Below are positions 7,954-16,166 of a stretch of DNA of 64,000 bases, in pieces. The translations under genes were made by a program, and so were the position numbers. A model generated the notes under the pieces. That model was not told the DNA's origin and did not search any database. It saw nothing but the letters and a program-made list of their open reading frames with translations. Source of the stretch: an uncultured Roseibium sp. Its GTDB lineage: Bacteria; Pseudomonadota; Alphaproteobacteria; Rhizobiales; Stappiaceae. Position 1 is the stretch's first letter. The number at the start of each line of letters is the position of its first letter. The stretch covers positions 124,001 through 188,000 of the forward strand of contig NZ_CANMFD010000004.1 in assembly GCF_947496995.1 (NCBI RefSeq), read 5' to 3'.

Positions 7954-9162
7954 TTATTCCTTCCCAGACCTCCGCCAGGCATTGGCGACGCTCTTGTAGT
8001 TCAGCTTCGGCACCTGCTGTTCGACCGGGTAGGTTCCCTCCTTGCCCCAAAACCAACCACCGTTATCCCACACCGGAAATACCGTCTTCGCCTCGCCGTT
8101 CTTGTCTGGACGGCCCCAGGTCGTATCCGGTCCGAAACGCGTGATGCCGAAGGTCAATTCTGGGCCGGTCTCCCAAACGCGTTCCTCGTTCAGGAAGATG
8201 CAGGCCCCAAGCATGTTGCCCCCGGAACTTCCTGGCCTGGATGCCTTGATCTGCTCGGTCATCCACTCAGCCTGTTTTTCCTCGCTTCCCGTCTGCTCGA
8301 TACTGGACCCGAGCTCCGTGAACATCACGGGCGGCACCGGAATATTGTTCTTCTCCCAATACGCCGGAAGGCGGTTTTCAAGGTAGTCCTCGATGGCAGA
8401 GCCTTCACGCTGAGGGTTTGTCGCAAACACCATTCTCGTTCGCCAGACTTTTTCAGCTATTGGATTCAGGCCCGAGCTGCGCTTCATTGCCAGAAACACA
8501 TCCTTCATGTAGCCGGCACCTTCGATGTCGTCTTTCATGCCAAAGGACGTGCACACCATGATCGGAAGGCAAAATTTGTCTTCCAGGTTTCCTTCCCACT
8601 CGAGGATCCAGGATATCACCTGGGCCACATGTTCCGGTTTAGGATGTTCGACGAGCTCGTATTCATTAAAGATCTTGATCATGCCCGCGGCGGGGTGCGG
8701 AGGCCGCTGGCCGACCTCGCCCAAAATGGCTCGGATCAGTTCGTGCGCTTCCGCCATATCTCCGCTGGCCATCAGTCTCATGATATGGTTGCTGATGGGA
8801 ATGGTGACCTTCATTCCCAGATCATGACAAGCATCGAAAAAGGGTTTGTGAACCAGGAATTTTAGATCCTTGCCGTGTTGATCTCTTTGGATGATTGGTT
8901 CGGACCAGTCATAGCAATGGATGAAATTTACCCCGAGCTGGTCCTTGAACCGCTTTAGATCTCCGCGCCCCTGCACACCGGTTTCGTCGTTGCCTTCCTC
9001 CGACCAGAGTTGCGTGAAGATATTGTTGTAGAAATCCGACCGGTGATAGATTGAATCGTATGGAGTACCTTTCTTATAGTTGCTTGGCCCCGGGTGGTAG
9101 GCCATGCCCTGAATGTTGCTGACACCGAAATACTTGCAGCGTTCCAAAGCCGTCATCACCAT
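7954..9162 (-). CDS. TIM-barrel glycoside-hydrolase-like protein
   Basis: The 402-aa protein has no signal peptide. Its opening (YFGVSNIQGMAYHPG, then LKRFKDQLGVNFIHCYDW) resembles the first strands of clan GH-A barrels, including beta-glucanosyltransferase-like proteins. Two carboxylates sit where GH-A enzymes carry the acid/base and nucleophile: Asn166-Glu167 in KIFNEYEL, and Glu283 in VMFTELG. The fold and residue roles are my inference from pattern and spacing; I did not recognise a precise family. The gene stands alone, flanked by a gene-free stretch on one side and an AT-rich island on the other, which is compatible with acquisition by transfer. Confidence 0.6.
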   Translation of the reverse strand: MVMTALERCKYFGVSNIQGMAYHPGPSNYKKGTPYDSIYHRSDFYNNIFTQLWSEEGNDETGVQGRGDLKRFKDQLGVNFIHCYDWSEPIIQRDQHGKDLKFLVHKPFFDACHDLGMKVTIPISNHIMRLMASGDMAEAHELIRAILGEVGQRPPHPAAGMIKIFNEYELVEHPKPEHVAQVISWILEWEGNLEDKFCLPIMVCTSFGMKDDIEGAGYMKDVFLAMKRSSGLNPIAEKVWRTRMVFATNPQREGSAIEDYLENRLPAYWEKNNIPVPPVMFTELGSSIEQTGSEEKQAEWMTEQIKASRPGSSGGNMLGACIFLNEERVWETGPELTFGITRFGPDTTWGRPDKNGEAKTVFPVWDNGGWFWGKEGTYPVEQQVPKLNYKSVANAWRRSGKE

Positions 9163-9239
9163 GCTCTTGTCCTCTCCCTAACAAAATGAAACGTCAGCAC
9201 CTGCTGGCCCGGGCGAAAGCTGCGAATTCAAACACTCTC

Positions 9240-9560
9240 GCTTTTGCCAGATTTATGCTTCTCAAGCGCACGCAATCATTACATAAGCTGGGGAAAATTT
9301 CGAAGGCGTTCACATCAAAAATAAAAGTATATATTTTAAAAAAATAAAAAATATAAAGATATTATTCTCATAAATACTATTTATATTGCGGCTCAGAATA
9401 AATATTATCAAATTTCTATATAGAAACCAATGACTTATTATTTATTTCAACTAAAACTAGATAGATAGAGTTTTCTACAAATGAATTAATACAAAAAATA
9501 ATGACACGGTCAATGAAATTGATCGTGCAAAGCAAACGTAGATTGAATTTTCATTCAGGT
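9240..9560. other. AT-rich intergenic island
   Basis: About 320 bases are strongly AT-rich (for example the run around 9320-9360 is almost pure A/T), against a GC-rich background. No gene is visible. It probably includes the promoter of the glycosidase-like gene that starts at 9162. The rest of the gap, up to 9758, is of normal composition and holds no supported gene. Confidence 0.8.
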
Positions 9561-9758
9561 TCGCGCGCATCCCTCGCGAAGCCTTTGTTGTGCTCATGCA
9601 GGTCGCACCAGCACCCGTCATGCAGGGCCTGAGTGGATGCAAGGATTTCCTGCTCCGCTTTATCCGCTCGCCTGGATATTGGCTGAGTGCCCGCCGGCAA
9701 ATTCCGGCGGCAGGTGCTGTGGGCATGCGCTCCCCACACGCTCCCCTGCGCGTCCATA

Positions 9759-9794
9759 CGCAAACGCCGCCGGATTGCTCCAGCGGCGTTTGCG
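9759..9794 (-). terminator. Terminator of homospermidine synthase
   Basis: A perfect 12-bp stem, CGCAAACGCCGC (9759-9770) with GCGGCGTTTGCG (9783-9794), begins 40 bases past the synthase stop. The AAACGCCGC...GCGGCGTTT arrangement is a common terminator form in this bacterial group. Confidence 0.7.
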
Positions 9795-9833
9795 CAAAAT
9801 CCAGGCAAAGCTACCCCTTCCCTATGACGCCCC

Positions 9834-11771
9834 TCACCGCACCAGAATGTTCCGGAACTGCCACGGATCCCTGGTGTCGATGTCTTCCTTGTAGAAGCCC
9901 GGGCGGCCTTCCAGCGGGGTCCAGTCGGTGTAATAGCCTTTGACGGGGCCAAGATACGGCCGCTGGATTTCCAGGCAGCGGCGATAGTCCATCTCGTCGG
10001 TCTCCACGATGCCGGCTTCCGGATTTTCCAGAGCCCAGACCATGCCGGCGATGACCGCAGACGTCACCTGAAGGCCGGTAGCATTCTGATACGGCGCGAG
10101 TTTGCGGGTTTCTTCCACCGAAAGCTGGGAACCGTACCAGTAGGCGTTCTTCTTGTGGCCGTAGAGCAGCACGCCCAGTTCGTCGGTGCCGTCCTGGAGT
10201 TCGTTTTCCTCCAGAACATGCAGCTTGTCCTGCACTTTGCCGGCCGAGCCGAACAACTCGTGCAGCGAAAGCACCGCCACATTGGCCGGGTGATAGGCAT
10301 AGTGGCAGGTCGGCCGGTAGGAGACCTTCTTGCCGTCGTCGACCGTGAAATAGTCGGCGATGGAAATCGCCTCGTTATGGGTCACCAGGAAACCGTACTG
10401 GGCGCCCGGTGTCGGGCACCAGGTTCTGACGCGGGTATTGGCGCCCGGTTGCTCCAGATAAATCGCGGCCTTGCAGCCCTTCTTCTGTTGCCGGGCGTTG
10501 GCCGGTTTCCATTTTTCGTGGGTGCCCCAACCAAGTTCGGCCGGCTGGAACCCTTCGGAGAGAAATCCCTCCACGGACCAGGTGTTCCAGAATTCACCCG
10601 CCGGTTTCGGCTCCCTGGCGCGCTGGGTGTCGCGCTCGGCAATGTGGATGCCCTTGACGCCGGTTTTCTTCATCAGCTTCGCCCAGTCCTTGCGGGACTT
10701 AGGCTCCTTGAACTTCACACCGGTTTCAGTGGCCACATCGACCAGCGCCTGCTTGACGAACCAGGACACCATGCCCGGGTTGGCCCCGCAACAGGAGACC
10801 GCCGTCGTCCCGCCCGGCTTCCTCTTCTTTTCCTTGCGCACGGTTTCGCGCAGCGCATAGTTGGTGCGGTCCGCGGCCGATGCCCTGTCGTCGAAATAAA
10901 AGCCCGGCCACGGCTCGACCACCGTGTCGATATAAAGCGCGCCGAGCTTGCGGCAGAGCTTCATCAGGTCGAGCGACGACGTATCGACGGACAGGTTGAT
11001 GACAAACCCCTGCCCCTCGCCCTCGGTGAGAAGCGGCGTCAGCACATCCTTGTAGTTTTCCGGTGTCAGAGCGGTTTTCTCAAACCTGTAGCCCCGGTCG
11101 GTCACCAGCTTGGCATTCATGTCGACAGGATCGATGACGGTGAAGCGGCTCTTGTCGAAATTGAAATGCCGTTCGATCAGCGGCAGCGTGCCCTTGCCGA
11201 TGGAGCCGAGCCCGATCATCACCACGGGTCCGCTGATCGTGCCATGGACCTGCGGACGCCTTGCCGGAGCGGGCCTGGCCGCCCTCGATGCAGCCTTCGG
11301 AGCAGCAGCTTTCTTCATTGTCGCGGAACGGGCCGCTGTCTTTTTCGCGGCGGCCGGTTTTGTGGCCGCTTTCGGAGGCGTCGTTTTGGGAGGCTGCGCT
11401 TTTCTTGCGGCAGCCGGTTTCGCAGCAGCCGGCTTTGCCGCTGCGGGTTTGCCGACAGCCACGGCAGCCGGTGTTACGACGGCAGGTTTACTCGCTGCCG
11501 ATTTGGTCGTTCCCGACTTTGTCGCCGCCGGTTTGATCGCGGCAGGCTTCATGGCGTTTTTCTGTCTGGCAGGCTTTGCAGCCGCCGGCTTTCTCGCACT
11601 TGCCGCCGCCGCTGCGGGTTTTGCAAAAGCCGATCGAGAGGTTGCCGGTTTTCCTGCCGCAGGTTTGGCTGCGGTCTTGCCGGCCGGTTTACGAGCTGGT
11701 TTGCGGGCAGGCTTTGAGGTCGTGGTTTTCGCCGGTTGTTTCGGCGCGCCGTCGTTGGTGTCGTCGGTCAT
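9834..11771 (-). CDS. hss: Homospermidine synthase with histone-H1-like N-terminal tail
   Basis: The C-terminal 465 residues or so form a complete homospermidine synthase, which makes homospermidine from putrescine in an NAD-dependent reaction. The nucleotide-binding GLGSIGKG is at residues 187-194, and the family core (VDTSSLDL, SCCGANPGM, HNEAISIADYF) follows. Bacterial enzymes are usually about 475 aa, but this product is 645 aa. The extra N-terminal 175 residues are low-complexity Lys/Ala/Pro repeats of the KPAA type, like histone H1 or bacterial H1-like tails. Start: ATG 11771 (MTDDTND) has GGAGA 7-8 bases upstream; another ATG at 11789 is less likely. The tail is in frame, without stops. 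It lies downstream of ornithine decarboxylase, which supplies putrescine. Confidence 0.93.
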   Translation of the reverse strand: MTDDTNDGAPKQPAKTTTSKPARKPARKPAGKTAAKPAAGKPATSRSAFAKPAAAAASARKPAAAKPARQKNAMKPAAIKPAATKSGTTKSAASKPAVVTPAAVAVGKPAAAKPAAAKPAAARKAQPPKTTPPKAATKPAAAKKTAARSATMKKAAAPKAASRAARPAPARRPQVHGTISGPVVMIGLGSIGKGTLPLIERHFNFDKSRFTVIDPVDMNAKLVTDRGYRFEKTALTPENYKDVLTPLLTEGEGQGFVINLSVDTSSLDLMKLCRKLGALYIDTVVEPWPGFYFDDRASAADRTNYALRETVRKEKKRKPGGTTAVSCCGANPGMVSWFVKQALVDVATETGVKFKEPKSRKDWAKLMKKTGVKGIHIAERDTQRAREPKPAGEFWNTWSVEGFLSEGFQPAELGWGTHEKWKPANARQQKKGCKAAIYLEQPGANTRVRTWCPTPGAQYGFLVTHNEAISIADYFTVDDGKKVSYRPTCHYAYHPANVAVLSLHELFGSAGKVQDKLHVLEENELQDGTDELGVLLYGHKKNAYWYGSQLSVEETRKLAPYQNATGLQVTSAVIAGMVWALENPEAGIVETDEMDYRRCLEIQRPYLGPVKGYYTDWTPLEGRPGFYKEDIDTRDPWQFRNILVR

Positions 11772-11979
11772 GTTGTTCTCTCCGATCAATTCCTGTTCCG
11801 CCGCCAGACAGCTTAATCACGGGTCCGGTCCGGTGGGAATATTTACCTGCATAAAAAGTGCACTTATTGCGCCTGAGGACAGGTTTGACTGCTTTTCACT
11901 GGAATATCAAGCTTGGCGTCAGTTTCCCGGAAGCCTTCGACTTGCGACGCGTCAGACTCGATAGATCCCCCAGTTGCCG

Positions 11980-12030
11980 CCCCGGTCTTGAGCCGGGGCC
12001 TCGGGACAGGTCCCGGCTCAAGGCCGGGAC
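11980..12030. repeat. Twin-hairpin intergenic repeat
   Basis: Two adjacent hairpins occur: CCCCGG/CCGGGG around TCTTGAG (11980-11998), and GTCCCGG/CCGGGAC around CTCAAGG (12010-12030). The two loops are near-complements, so the whole also folds as one longer inverted repeat. It follows the GNAT stop on the minus strand and may weaken read-through into the synthase gene. Confidence 0.65.
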
Positions 12031-12050
12031 AGCACAGGCGTTGGAAAGTC

Positions 12051-12602
12051 TCAGGCTGCTTTCGGCATTGAAAAGCCGTTCGAGAGCGGCGCGGGGGCGA
12101 CTGCCGGGTCGAGATTGCCCGCAGCTTCCAACAGGCCGTTCAGCCCTGACAGATGGCCGCAAACCATTTCCAGCCCCAGGAACCTGTCCTGATCGACCGG
12201 TCCCGGAAGCGTGACGTCGTCCAGCAGCCCCGCCGCAAAACCGAAACGGGCATAATAGGGCAGATCTCCGACCAGGATCACCGATCCGTGGCCGTGCATG
12301 GCTGCCTGGTTGAGCGCATGGCGCATCAGCCTGTCACCAACCTTGTTGCCTCGGCACCCCGGGTCGACGGCCAGCGGTCCGAGCAGCAGGCTTTGGAACC
12401 CGTCGCGGTCCGCCACGGACCACAGACGTACCGTGCCGACCAGCTTGCCCGTGTCGTCAAGCGCTGTGAATGCGAAGACCGGCAGGCGGCCTTCGCGCAG
12501 GCGTTCCGATGTCTTGGCGAAGCGCGCCTCGCCGAAGCTGAGGTCGAGCAAAGCCTCGCGGGCGCCGATATGAACCGGCGCCTCCTCCACAATATCGATC
12601 AT
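12051..12602 (-). CDS. GNAT family N-acetyltransferase (YhbS-like)
   Basis: The 183-aa protein matches the GNAT acetyl-CoA-dependent acyltransferase fold. The acetyl-CoA loop lies in LGPLAVDPGCRGNKVGDRL, where RGNKVG (residues 83-88) stands for the Q/RxxGxG/A pattern. GDLPYYARFGF follows at about residues 113-123 and is typical of the YhbS group. It starts 10 bp after the ornithine decarboxylase stop, and homospermidine synthase follows, so it belongs to a polyamine operon. A polyamine substrate is possible but not shown by the sequence. The C-terminal 30 residues are not typical of the family. Confidence 0.85.
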   Translation of the reverse strand: MIDIVEEAPVHIGAREALLDLSFGEARFAKTSERLREGRLPVFAFTALDDTGKLVGTVRLWSVADRDGFQSLLLGPLAVDPGCRGNKVGDRLMRHALNQAAMHGHGSVILVGDLPYYARFGFAAGLLDDVTLPGPVDQDRFLGLEMVCGHLSGLNGLLEAAGNLDPAVAPAPLSNGFSMPKAA

Positions 12603-12612
12603 GGCGACGGCC

Positions 12613-13743
12613 TCAGATAACGAAGGACGCCAGCGGCGCGAAGCCGTTGAAACCGACAGTCGAATAGGTGGTGGTGTAGGCCCCGCAGGCCTCGATCAGA
12701 ACCTTGTCGCCGATCGACAGGCTGACCGGCAGTTCATACGGTGTCTTCTCATAAAGAACATCAACACTGTCGCAGGTCGGCCCGGCCAGAACACAGGGTG
12801 CGGTCCGGTCGCCGTCGCGCGGGGTGCGGATCGGATAGCGGATCGCTTCGTCCATGGTTTCGGCCAGGCCGTGGAACTTGCCGATGTCCAGATAGACCCA
12901 GCGGATTTCGTCGTCGGCAGACTTTCTGGAGATCAGAACGACTTCAGCCTCGATCATGCCGGCATTGCCGACCATGCCGCGGCCCGGCTCGATGATCGTC
13001 GACGGCAGACGGTTGCCGAAATGCTTGGTCAGCGCATGGAAGATCGCTTCGCCGTAGCTCGGCACGCCCGGAACGTCCTTCAGGTAACGGGTCGGGAAGC
13101 CCCCACCCATGTTGACCATTTTCAGTTCGATGCCGCGCAGCGCCATTTCCTGAAAGACGCCTGCCGCCATCGACAGCGCGAAGTCCCAGGCTTGCAGGTT
13201 TGCCTGCTGCGAACCGACATGGAAGGAAACCCCATAGGCGGTCAGACCAAGACGATGCGCATGCTCCAGGACGTCGGGCGCCATTTCCGGATCGCAACCG
13301 AATTTGCGCGACAACGGCCATTCGGCCCCGGCGCCGTCACACAGCACGCGGCAGAAAACCTTGGAATGCGGAGCGACGCGGGCGATTTTCTCGACTTCCT
13401 CGACACAGTCCACCGCGAACAGACGAACGCCGTGCTGGTAGGCACGCGCGATGTCCTTTTCCTTCTTGATGGTGTTGCCGAAGGAAATGCGCTCGGCGGC
13501 GGCGCCGGTCGCCAGCACCATTTCGATCTCGCCGACGGAGGCGCAATCGAAGGACGAGCCGAGGCTTTCCAGGAGCGAAAGAACTTCCGGTGCCGGGTTG
13601 GCCTTGACCGCGTAATAAACGGATGTATCCGGCAGGGACTTCGCAAAAGCTTCGAAATTTTCACGGACGATGTCGAGATCGACAACAACGCACGGGCTGT
13701 CGTCTTGGCGCTGGCGCAGGAAGTCGCGGATACGGTCGCTCAT
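12613..13743 (-). CDS. Ornithine decarboxylase, fold-type III PLP enzyme
   Basis: The 376-aa enzyme decarboxylates ornithine to putrescine; lysine decarboxylation is a known secondary activity in this family. The PLP lysine is Lys47 in YAVKANP. HVGSQ (175-179), GGGFP (213-217) and EPGRG (252-256) form the cofactor site. CDS at 324-326 carries the cysteine equivalent to Cys360 of eukaryotic ODC, which contributes to the second subunit's active site. Length fits the short alphaproteobacterial type. It is first in an operon with the GNAT gene and homospermidine synthase, giving a two-step route from ornithine to homospermidine. A long leader upstream may carry an RNA regulator. Confidence 0.93.
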   Translation of the reverse strand: MSDRIRDFLRQRQDDSPCVVVDLDIVRENFEAFAKSLPDTSVYYAVKANPAPEVLSLLESLGSSFDCASVGEIEMVLATGAAAERISFGNTIKKEKDIARAYQHGVRLFAVDCVEEVEKIARVAPHSKVFCRVLCDGAGAEWPLSRKFGCDPEMAPDVLEHAHRLGLTAYGVSFHVGSQQANLQAWDFALSMAAGVFQEMALRGIELKMVNMGGGFPTRYLKDVPGVPSYGEAIFHALTKHFGNRLPSTIIEPGRGMVGNAGMIEAEVVLISRKSADDEIRWVYLDIGKFHGLAETMDEAIRYPIRTPRDGDRTAPCVLAGPTCDSVDVLYEKTPYELPVSLSIGDKVLIEACGAYTTTYSTVGFNGFAPLASFVI

Positions 13744-14040
13744 GGGGATATCCCTTTTCTCAAATCAAGCCGCAGTCGCGCATCTGTTCCGGTGGGCGCG
13801 CTGCAGGTTCTCGTCGCAGGTGCCGCAATACGCACCGGGCCTCCCCCGGGATGGAACCGGAGGCCGGGTTGACTGCGGCGACGGTTGGGCAAGGCGGCTG
13901 CCGGTGGGCAGACACAATGCTTTCCCGCGTCGGGAATGCCGTTGATTGGATCGGGAGAACCGAGCCGCACGTCGGGCAATGATGTAACAAGTGCCTCTTC
14001 AGTGACGCCGGAGGTTGGAGACCCCGGCAGAGACCAAAAA
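13744..14040 (-). promoter_or_regulatory. Structured leader upstream of ornithine decarboxylase; speF-motif candidate
   Basis: The 300 bases before the decarboxylase contain several GC-rich complementary segments on the coding strand. One is a GCAG-CGCGC / GCGCG-A-CTGC stem just before the gene (about 13771-13803). Another is a GCCTCC / GGAGGC stem (about 13839-13864). In alphaproteobacteria a conserved RNA called the speF motif is known upstream of ornithine decarboxylase genes. I could not test this sequence against that model, so the match rests on position and folding potential only. Confidence 0.35.
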
Positions 14041-14477
14041 AGCCCTCTTACGTCGTTGCTTTAAGCCGTCCGGATGATACTGCCCCGCCCCTTGGCGGAT
14101 TGTCTGGCAGCGGTCCCTTAAGAAGCGTTTCTTCAACACTCCATGGACGACCACGGGCACGTGCGAATTTGGGCGAGGCGTATATGCGACGGTTTGCCGA
14201 TCGATGCAAGCGGAAATTTTTGCATGGCTGCCCACCGGTTCCCGAAGGGGCTTTTCCGAAGGGGGCCGGCTTTCCGCCACGGCCTGCTGCACGATTGCAG
14301 AGGCGCGGTCCATGATGTATCAAACATCAAGGCACCGCCCTGACACTTTTGCACCGATCAACACTTGGATACCTGCCGAACCCGGCCGGTCTTGCGTTGA
14401 ACCGGCGAACACGCACTGGCCGCCGGCACCGACCGGAACCGATGCATGGCGCCACCAAACGCTCAAAAGGACAAGGC
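14041..14477. other. Intergenic stretch between divergent ODC and VOC genes
   Basis: I see no supported gene here. Open frames on both strands lack good start sites. The region should contain the promoter of the polyamine operon (minus strand) and that of the VOC gene (plus strand), but I could not place either reliably. Confidence 0.5.
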
Positions 14478-14855
14478 ATGCCTTCAGACAATTCCACCAA
14501 CCAGCGCCTCGGCCGCATCGCCGCGACCCTCGGGGTCACCGACATCCACCGCTCCCTGCAGATTTATCATGCAGTATTCGGTCTCGAAAAAGTCTTCGAG
14601 AATGGCGATCCCGTGGGCTTCATGATCCTGAAGAAGGACGACGCGGAACTTCATCTGTCCCTGCAAAAGACTTACAAGGCCCCTGCATTCAATCAGGCAC
14701 ATATGCTTGTCGCGGACGCGGATGCAGCCTTGAAGGCCTGCGAGCGGCACGGATTGAGAATCATCCGGCACCTTCAGGACAAGGACTACGGATTGCGCGC
14801 CTTCGTCTTCGCCGATCCTGACGGAAACAGGATCGATGTCGGCCAGATCATATGA
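14478..14855 (+). CDS. VOC (glyoxalase/bleomycin resistance) superfamily protein
   Basis: The 125-aa single-domain protein has the paired beta-alpha-beta-beta-beta pattern of the vicinal oxygen chelate fold. It opens with AATLGVTDIHRSLQIYHAVFG and ends DPDGNRIDVGQI, the latter carrying the usual C-terminal FxDPDGN signature. The frame extends further upstream, but AAAGGA at 14466-14471 supports ATG 14478. VOC proteins include dioxygenases, lyases and drug-binding proteins. No catalytic assignment is possible. The nearby redoxin and second VOC gene may form a small stress module. Confidence 0.85.
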   Translation: MPSDNSTNQRLGRIAATLGVTDIHRSLQIYHAVFGLEKVFENGDPVGFMILKKDDAELHLSLQKTYKAPAFNQAHMLVADADAALKACERHGLRIIRHLQDKDYGLRAFVFADPDGNRIDVGQII

Positions 14856-15000
14856 ATGATCGGCCCGGATAGCCCGTATCGGTCCCTGCAGCGCTTGCAT
14901 CAACCGCGTTGCGGGGGCAGATTTGACAATCAAGAACACTAAAAACATCCGGCAGGCGCCTCGCGCCTGCCCTTCGATGTGATGACCGGGAGAATGCTCA

Positions 15001-15555
15001 ATGGCCGCGACACCGCCTGTCTGCGACTTCGGATGGAAGGCGCCGGATTTCACCCTGCCTGCCACCGACGGCGGCACTTATGCCCTCGGTGACCTGAAGG
15101 GCGACAACGGCCTGTTGCTGATGTTCATCTGCAATCACTGTCCCTACGTTCTGGCGGTGCTCGACAAGATCAACCGGGACGCAGCCGACCTGAAGGCGCT
15201 GGGCATCGGTGTCGCGGCAATCTGCTCGAACGACCCGGTCGCCTATCCGGCCGACAATTTCGACAACATGCGCAAGATGGCAGAAGAACATGCTTTTCCG
15301 TTCCCCTATCTGCATGACGCAGACCAGAGCGTCGCCCGGGCCTATGACGCAGCCTGCACGCCGGATTTCTTCGGCTTCAACCGGGACCTCGGCCTGCAGT
15401 ATCGCGGCCGCCTCGATGCGACACGCGTCAACAGGCAGGCTCCCGATTTGCGCCGGGATCTCTTTGAGGCGATGAAGCAGGTCGCGGAAACCGGGGAAGG
15501 CCCCGCAGAGCAGATCCCGTCCATGGGCTGCTCCATCAAATGGAAGGCAGCATGA
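15001..15555 (+). CDS. Thioredoxin-like redoxin family protein
   Basis: The 184-aa protein starts with the AhpC/TSA-like opening APDFTLPATDGGTYALGDLKG and continues with a thioredoxin fold. The active-site region reads FICNHCPYV (about residues 42-50), so the two cysteines are separated as CNHC, a CxxC variant. The wider NHCPYV context is typical of a family often annotated as thioredoxin family or peroxiredoxin-like. GGGAGA ends 4 bases before ATG 15001. The stop overlaps the start of a second VOC gene, so the two are probably translationally coupled. It is likely cytoplasmic, as no signal peptide is present. Confidence 0.85.
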   Translation: MAATPPVCDFGWKAPDFTLPATDGGTYALGDLKGDNGLLLMFICNHCPYVLAVLDKINRDAADLKALGIGVAAICSNDPVAYPADNFDNMRKMAEEHAFPFPYLHDADQSVARAYDAACTPDFFGFNRDLGLQYRGRLDATRVNRQAPDLRRDLFEAMKQVAETGEGPAEQIPSMGCSIKWKAA

Positions 15556-15935
15556 TGCAGATCGGCAAACTCGACCACGTCAACCTGCGCACGACACGGC
15601 TCGACGAATTGATCGCCTGGTACGCGGACGTTCTGGGCATGAACCCCGGCCCCCGTCCCGATTTTCCCTTTCCCGGTGCCTGGCTCTACGCCGGTGACGC
15701 AGCTGCGGTCCACCTGGTCGGAATCGAGGGCCCGGAAGCGACAGGGTCGGATAAAGAACTCAAGCTGGAACATTTCGCCTTCACGGCCTCGGGCGCACAG
15801 GACTTCGAAGCCCGGTTGAAGGAACGCGGCGAAAAATATCGCCGCGCGGTTCAGACCGGCACGGGCACCGTCGCCTTCAACATCTGGGATCCGGACGGCA
15901 ACCACATCCACGTCGACTTTCCGCCTGAAGAGTGA
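15552..15935 (+). CDS. VOC family protein
   Basis: The 127-aa VOC-fold protein starts LDHVNLRTTRLDELIAWYADVLG and ends WDPDGNHIHVDFPPEE. Candidate metal ligands are His in LDHVNL, His in AAVHLVG, and Glu/His in the C-terminal half. The first ATG in frame is at 15540, but GGAAGG at 15542-15547 favours ATG 15552, which overlaps the stop of the redoxin gene (ATGATGCAG around the TGA). This coupling suggests a shared role. The reaction is unknown. Confidence 0.85.
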   Translation: MMQIGKLDHVNLRTTRLDELIAWYADVLGMNPGPRPDFPFPGAWLYAGDAAAVHLVGIEGPEATGSDKELKLEHFAFTASGAQDFEARLKERGEKYRRAVQTGTGTVAFNIWDPDGNHIHVDFPPEE

Positions 15936-15958
15936 CGCTGAGCACCTCCCTCTCGCCA

Positions 15959-16006
15959 GTCATTCCGGACAAGTGAGACGCAAGTCGAATGCAGATCCGG
16001 AATGAC
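15959..16006. repeat. Dispersed palindromic repeat (GTCATTCCGGA type)
   Basis: GTCATTCCGGA (15959-15969) and TCCGGAATGAC (15996-16006) are perfect inverted arms around a 26-nt centre. Repeats with this GTCATTCCGG-ATCCGGAATGAC form are a common intergenic type in alphaproteobacteria. It sits between a plus-strand VOC gene and a minus-strand reductase gene. Confidence 0.7.
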
Positions 16007-16045
16007 GCAGGAGGGGCTGGCGTTTCCTCTCACCTCTCACCTCAC

Positions 16046-16080
16046 GTCACCCCGGACGCAGCGAAGCGGAGATCCCGGGC
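16046..16080. repeat. Dispersed palindromic repeat (CCCGGA...TCCCGGG type)
   Basis: The run has CCCCGGA and TCCCGGG arms around an AGCGAAGC centre. This is a second, distinct intergenic repeat form found widely in this group, and it lies about 40 bases from the first. The two together fill the convergent gap before the reductase stop. Confidence 0.6.
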
Positions 16081-16166
16081 CTACTCGCGGTTCAGCTCGC
16101 TAAAAAAAGGATGTTTTGAGCAAGGAGGAGCCGAGCGCACGAGGCATTGCCAACTGCGCCTCTGCC

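Noticed and set aside
16099..16130. A GCTAAAAAAAGG run that recalls the end of SAM-II riboswitches
   Set aside because: No gene follows on that strand, and the other conserved parts of the fold are absent.
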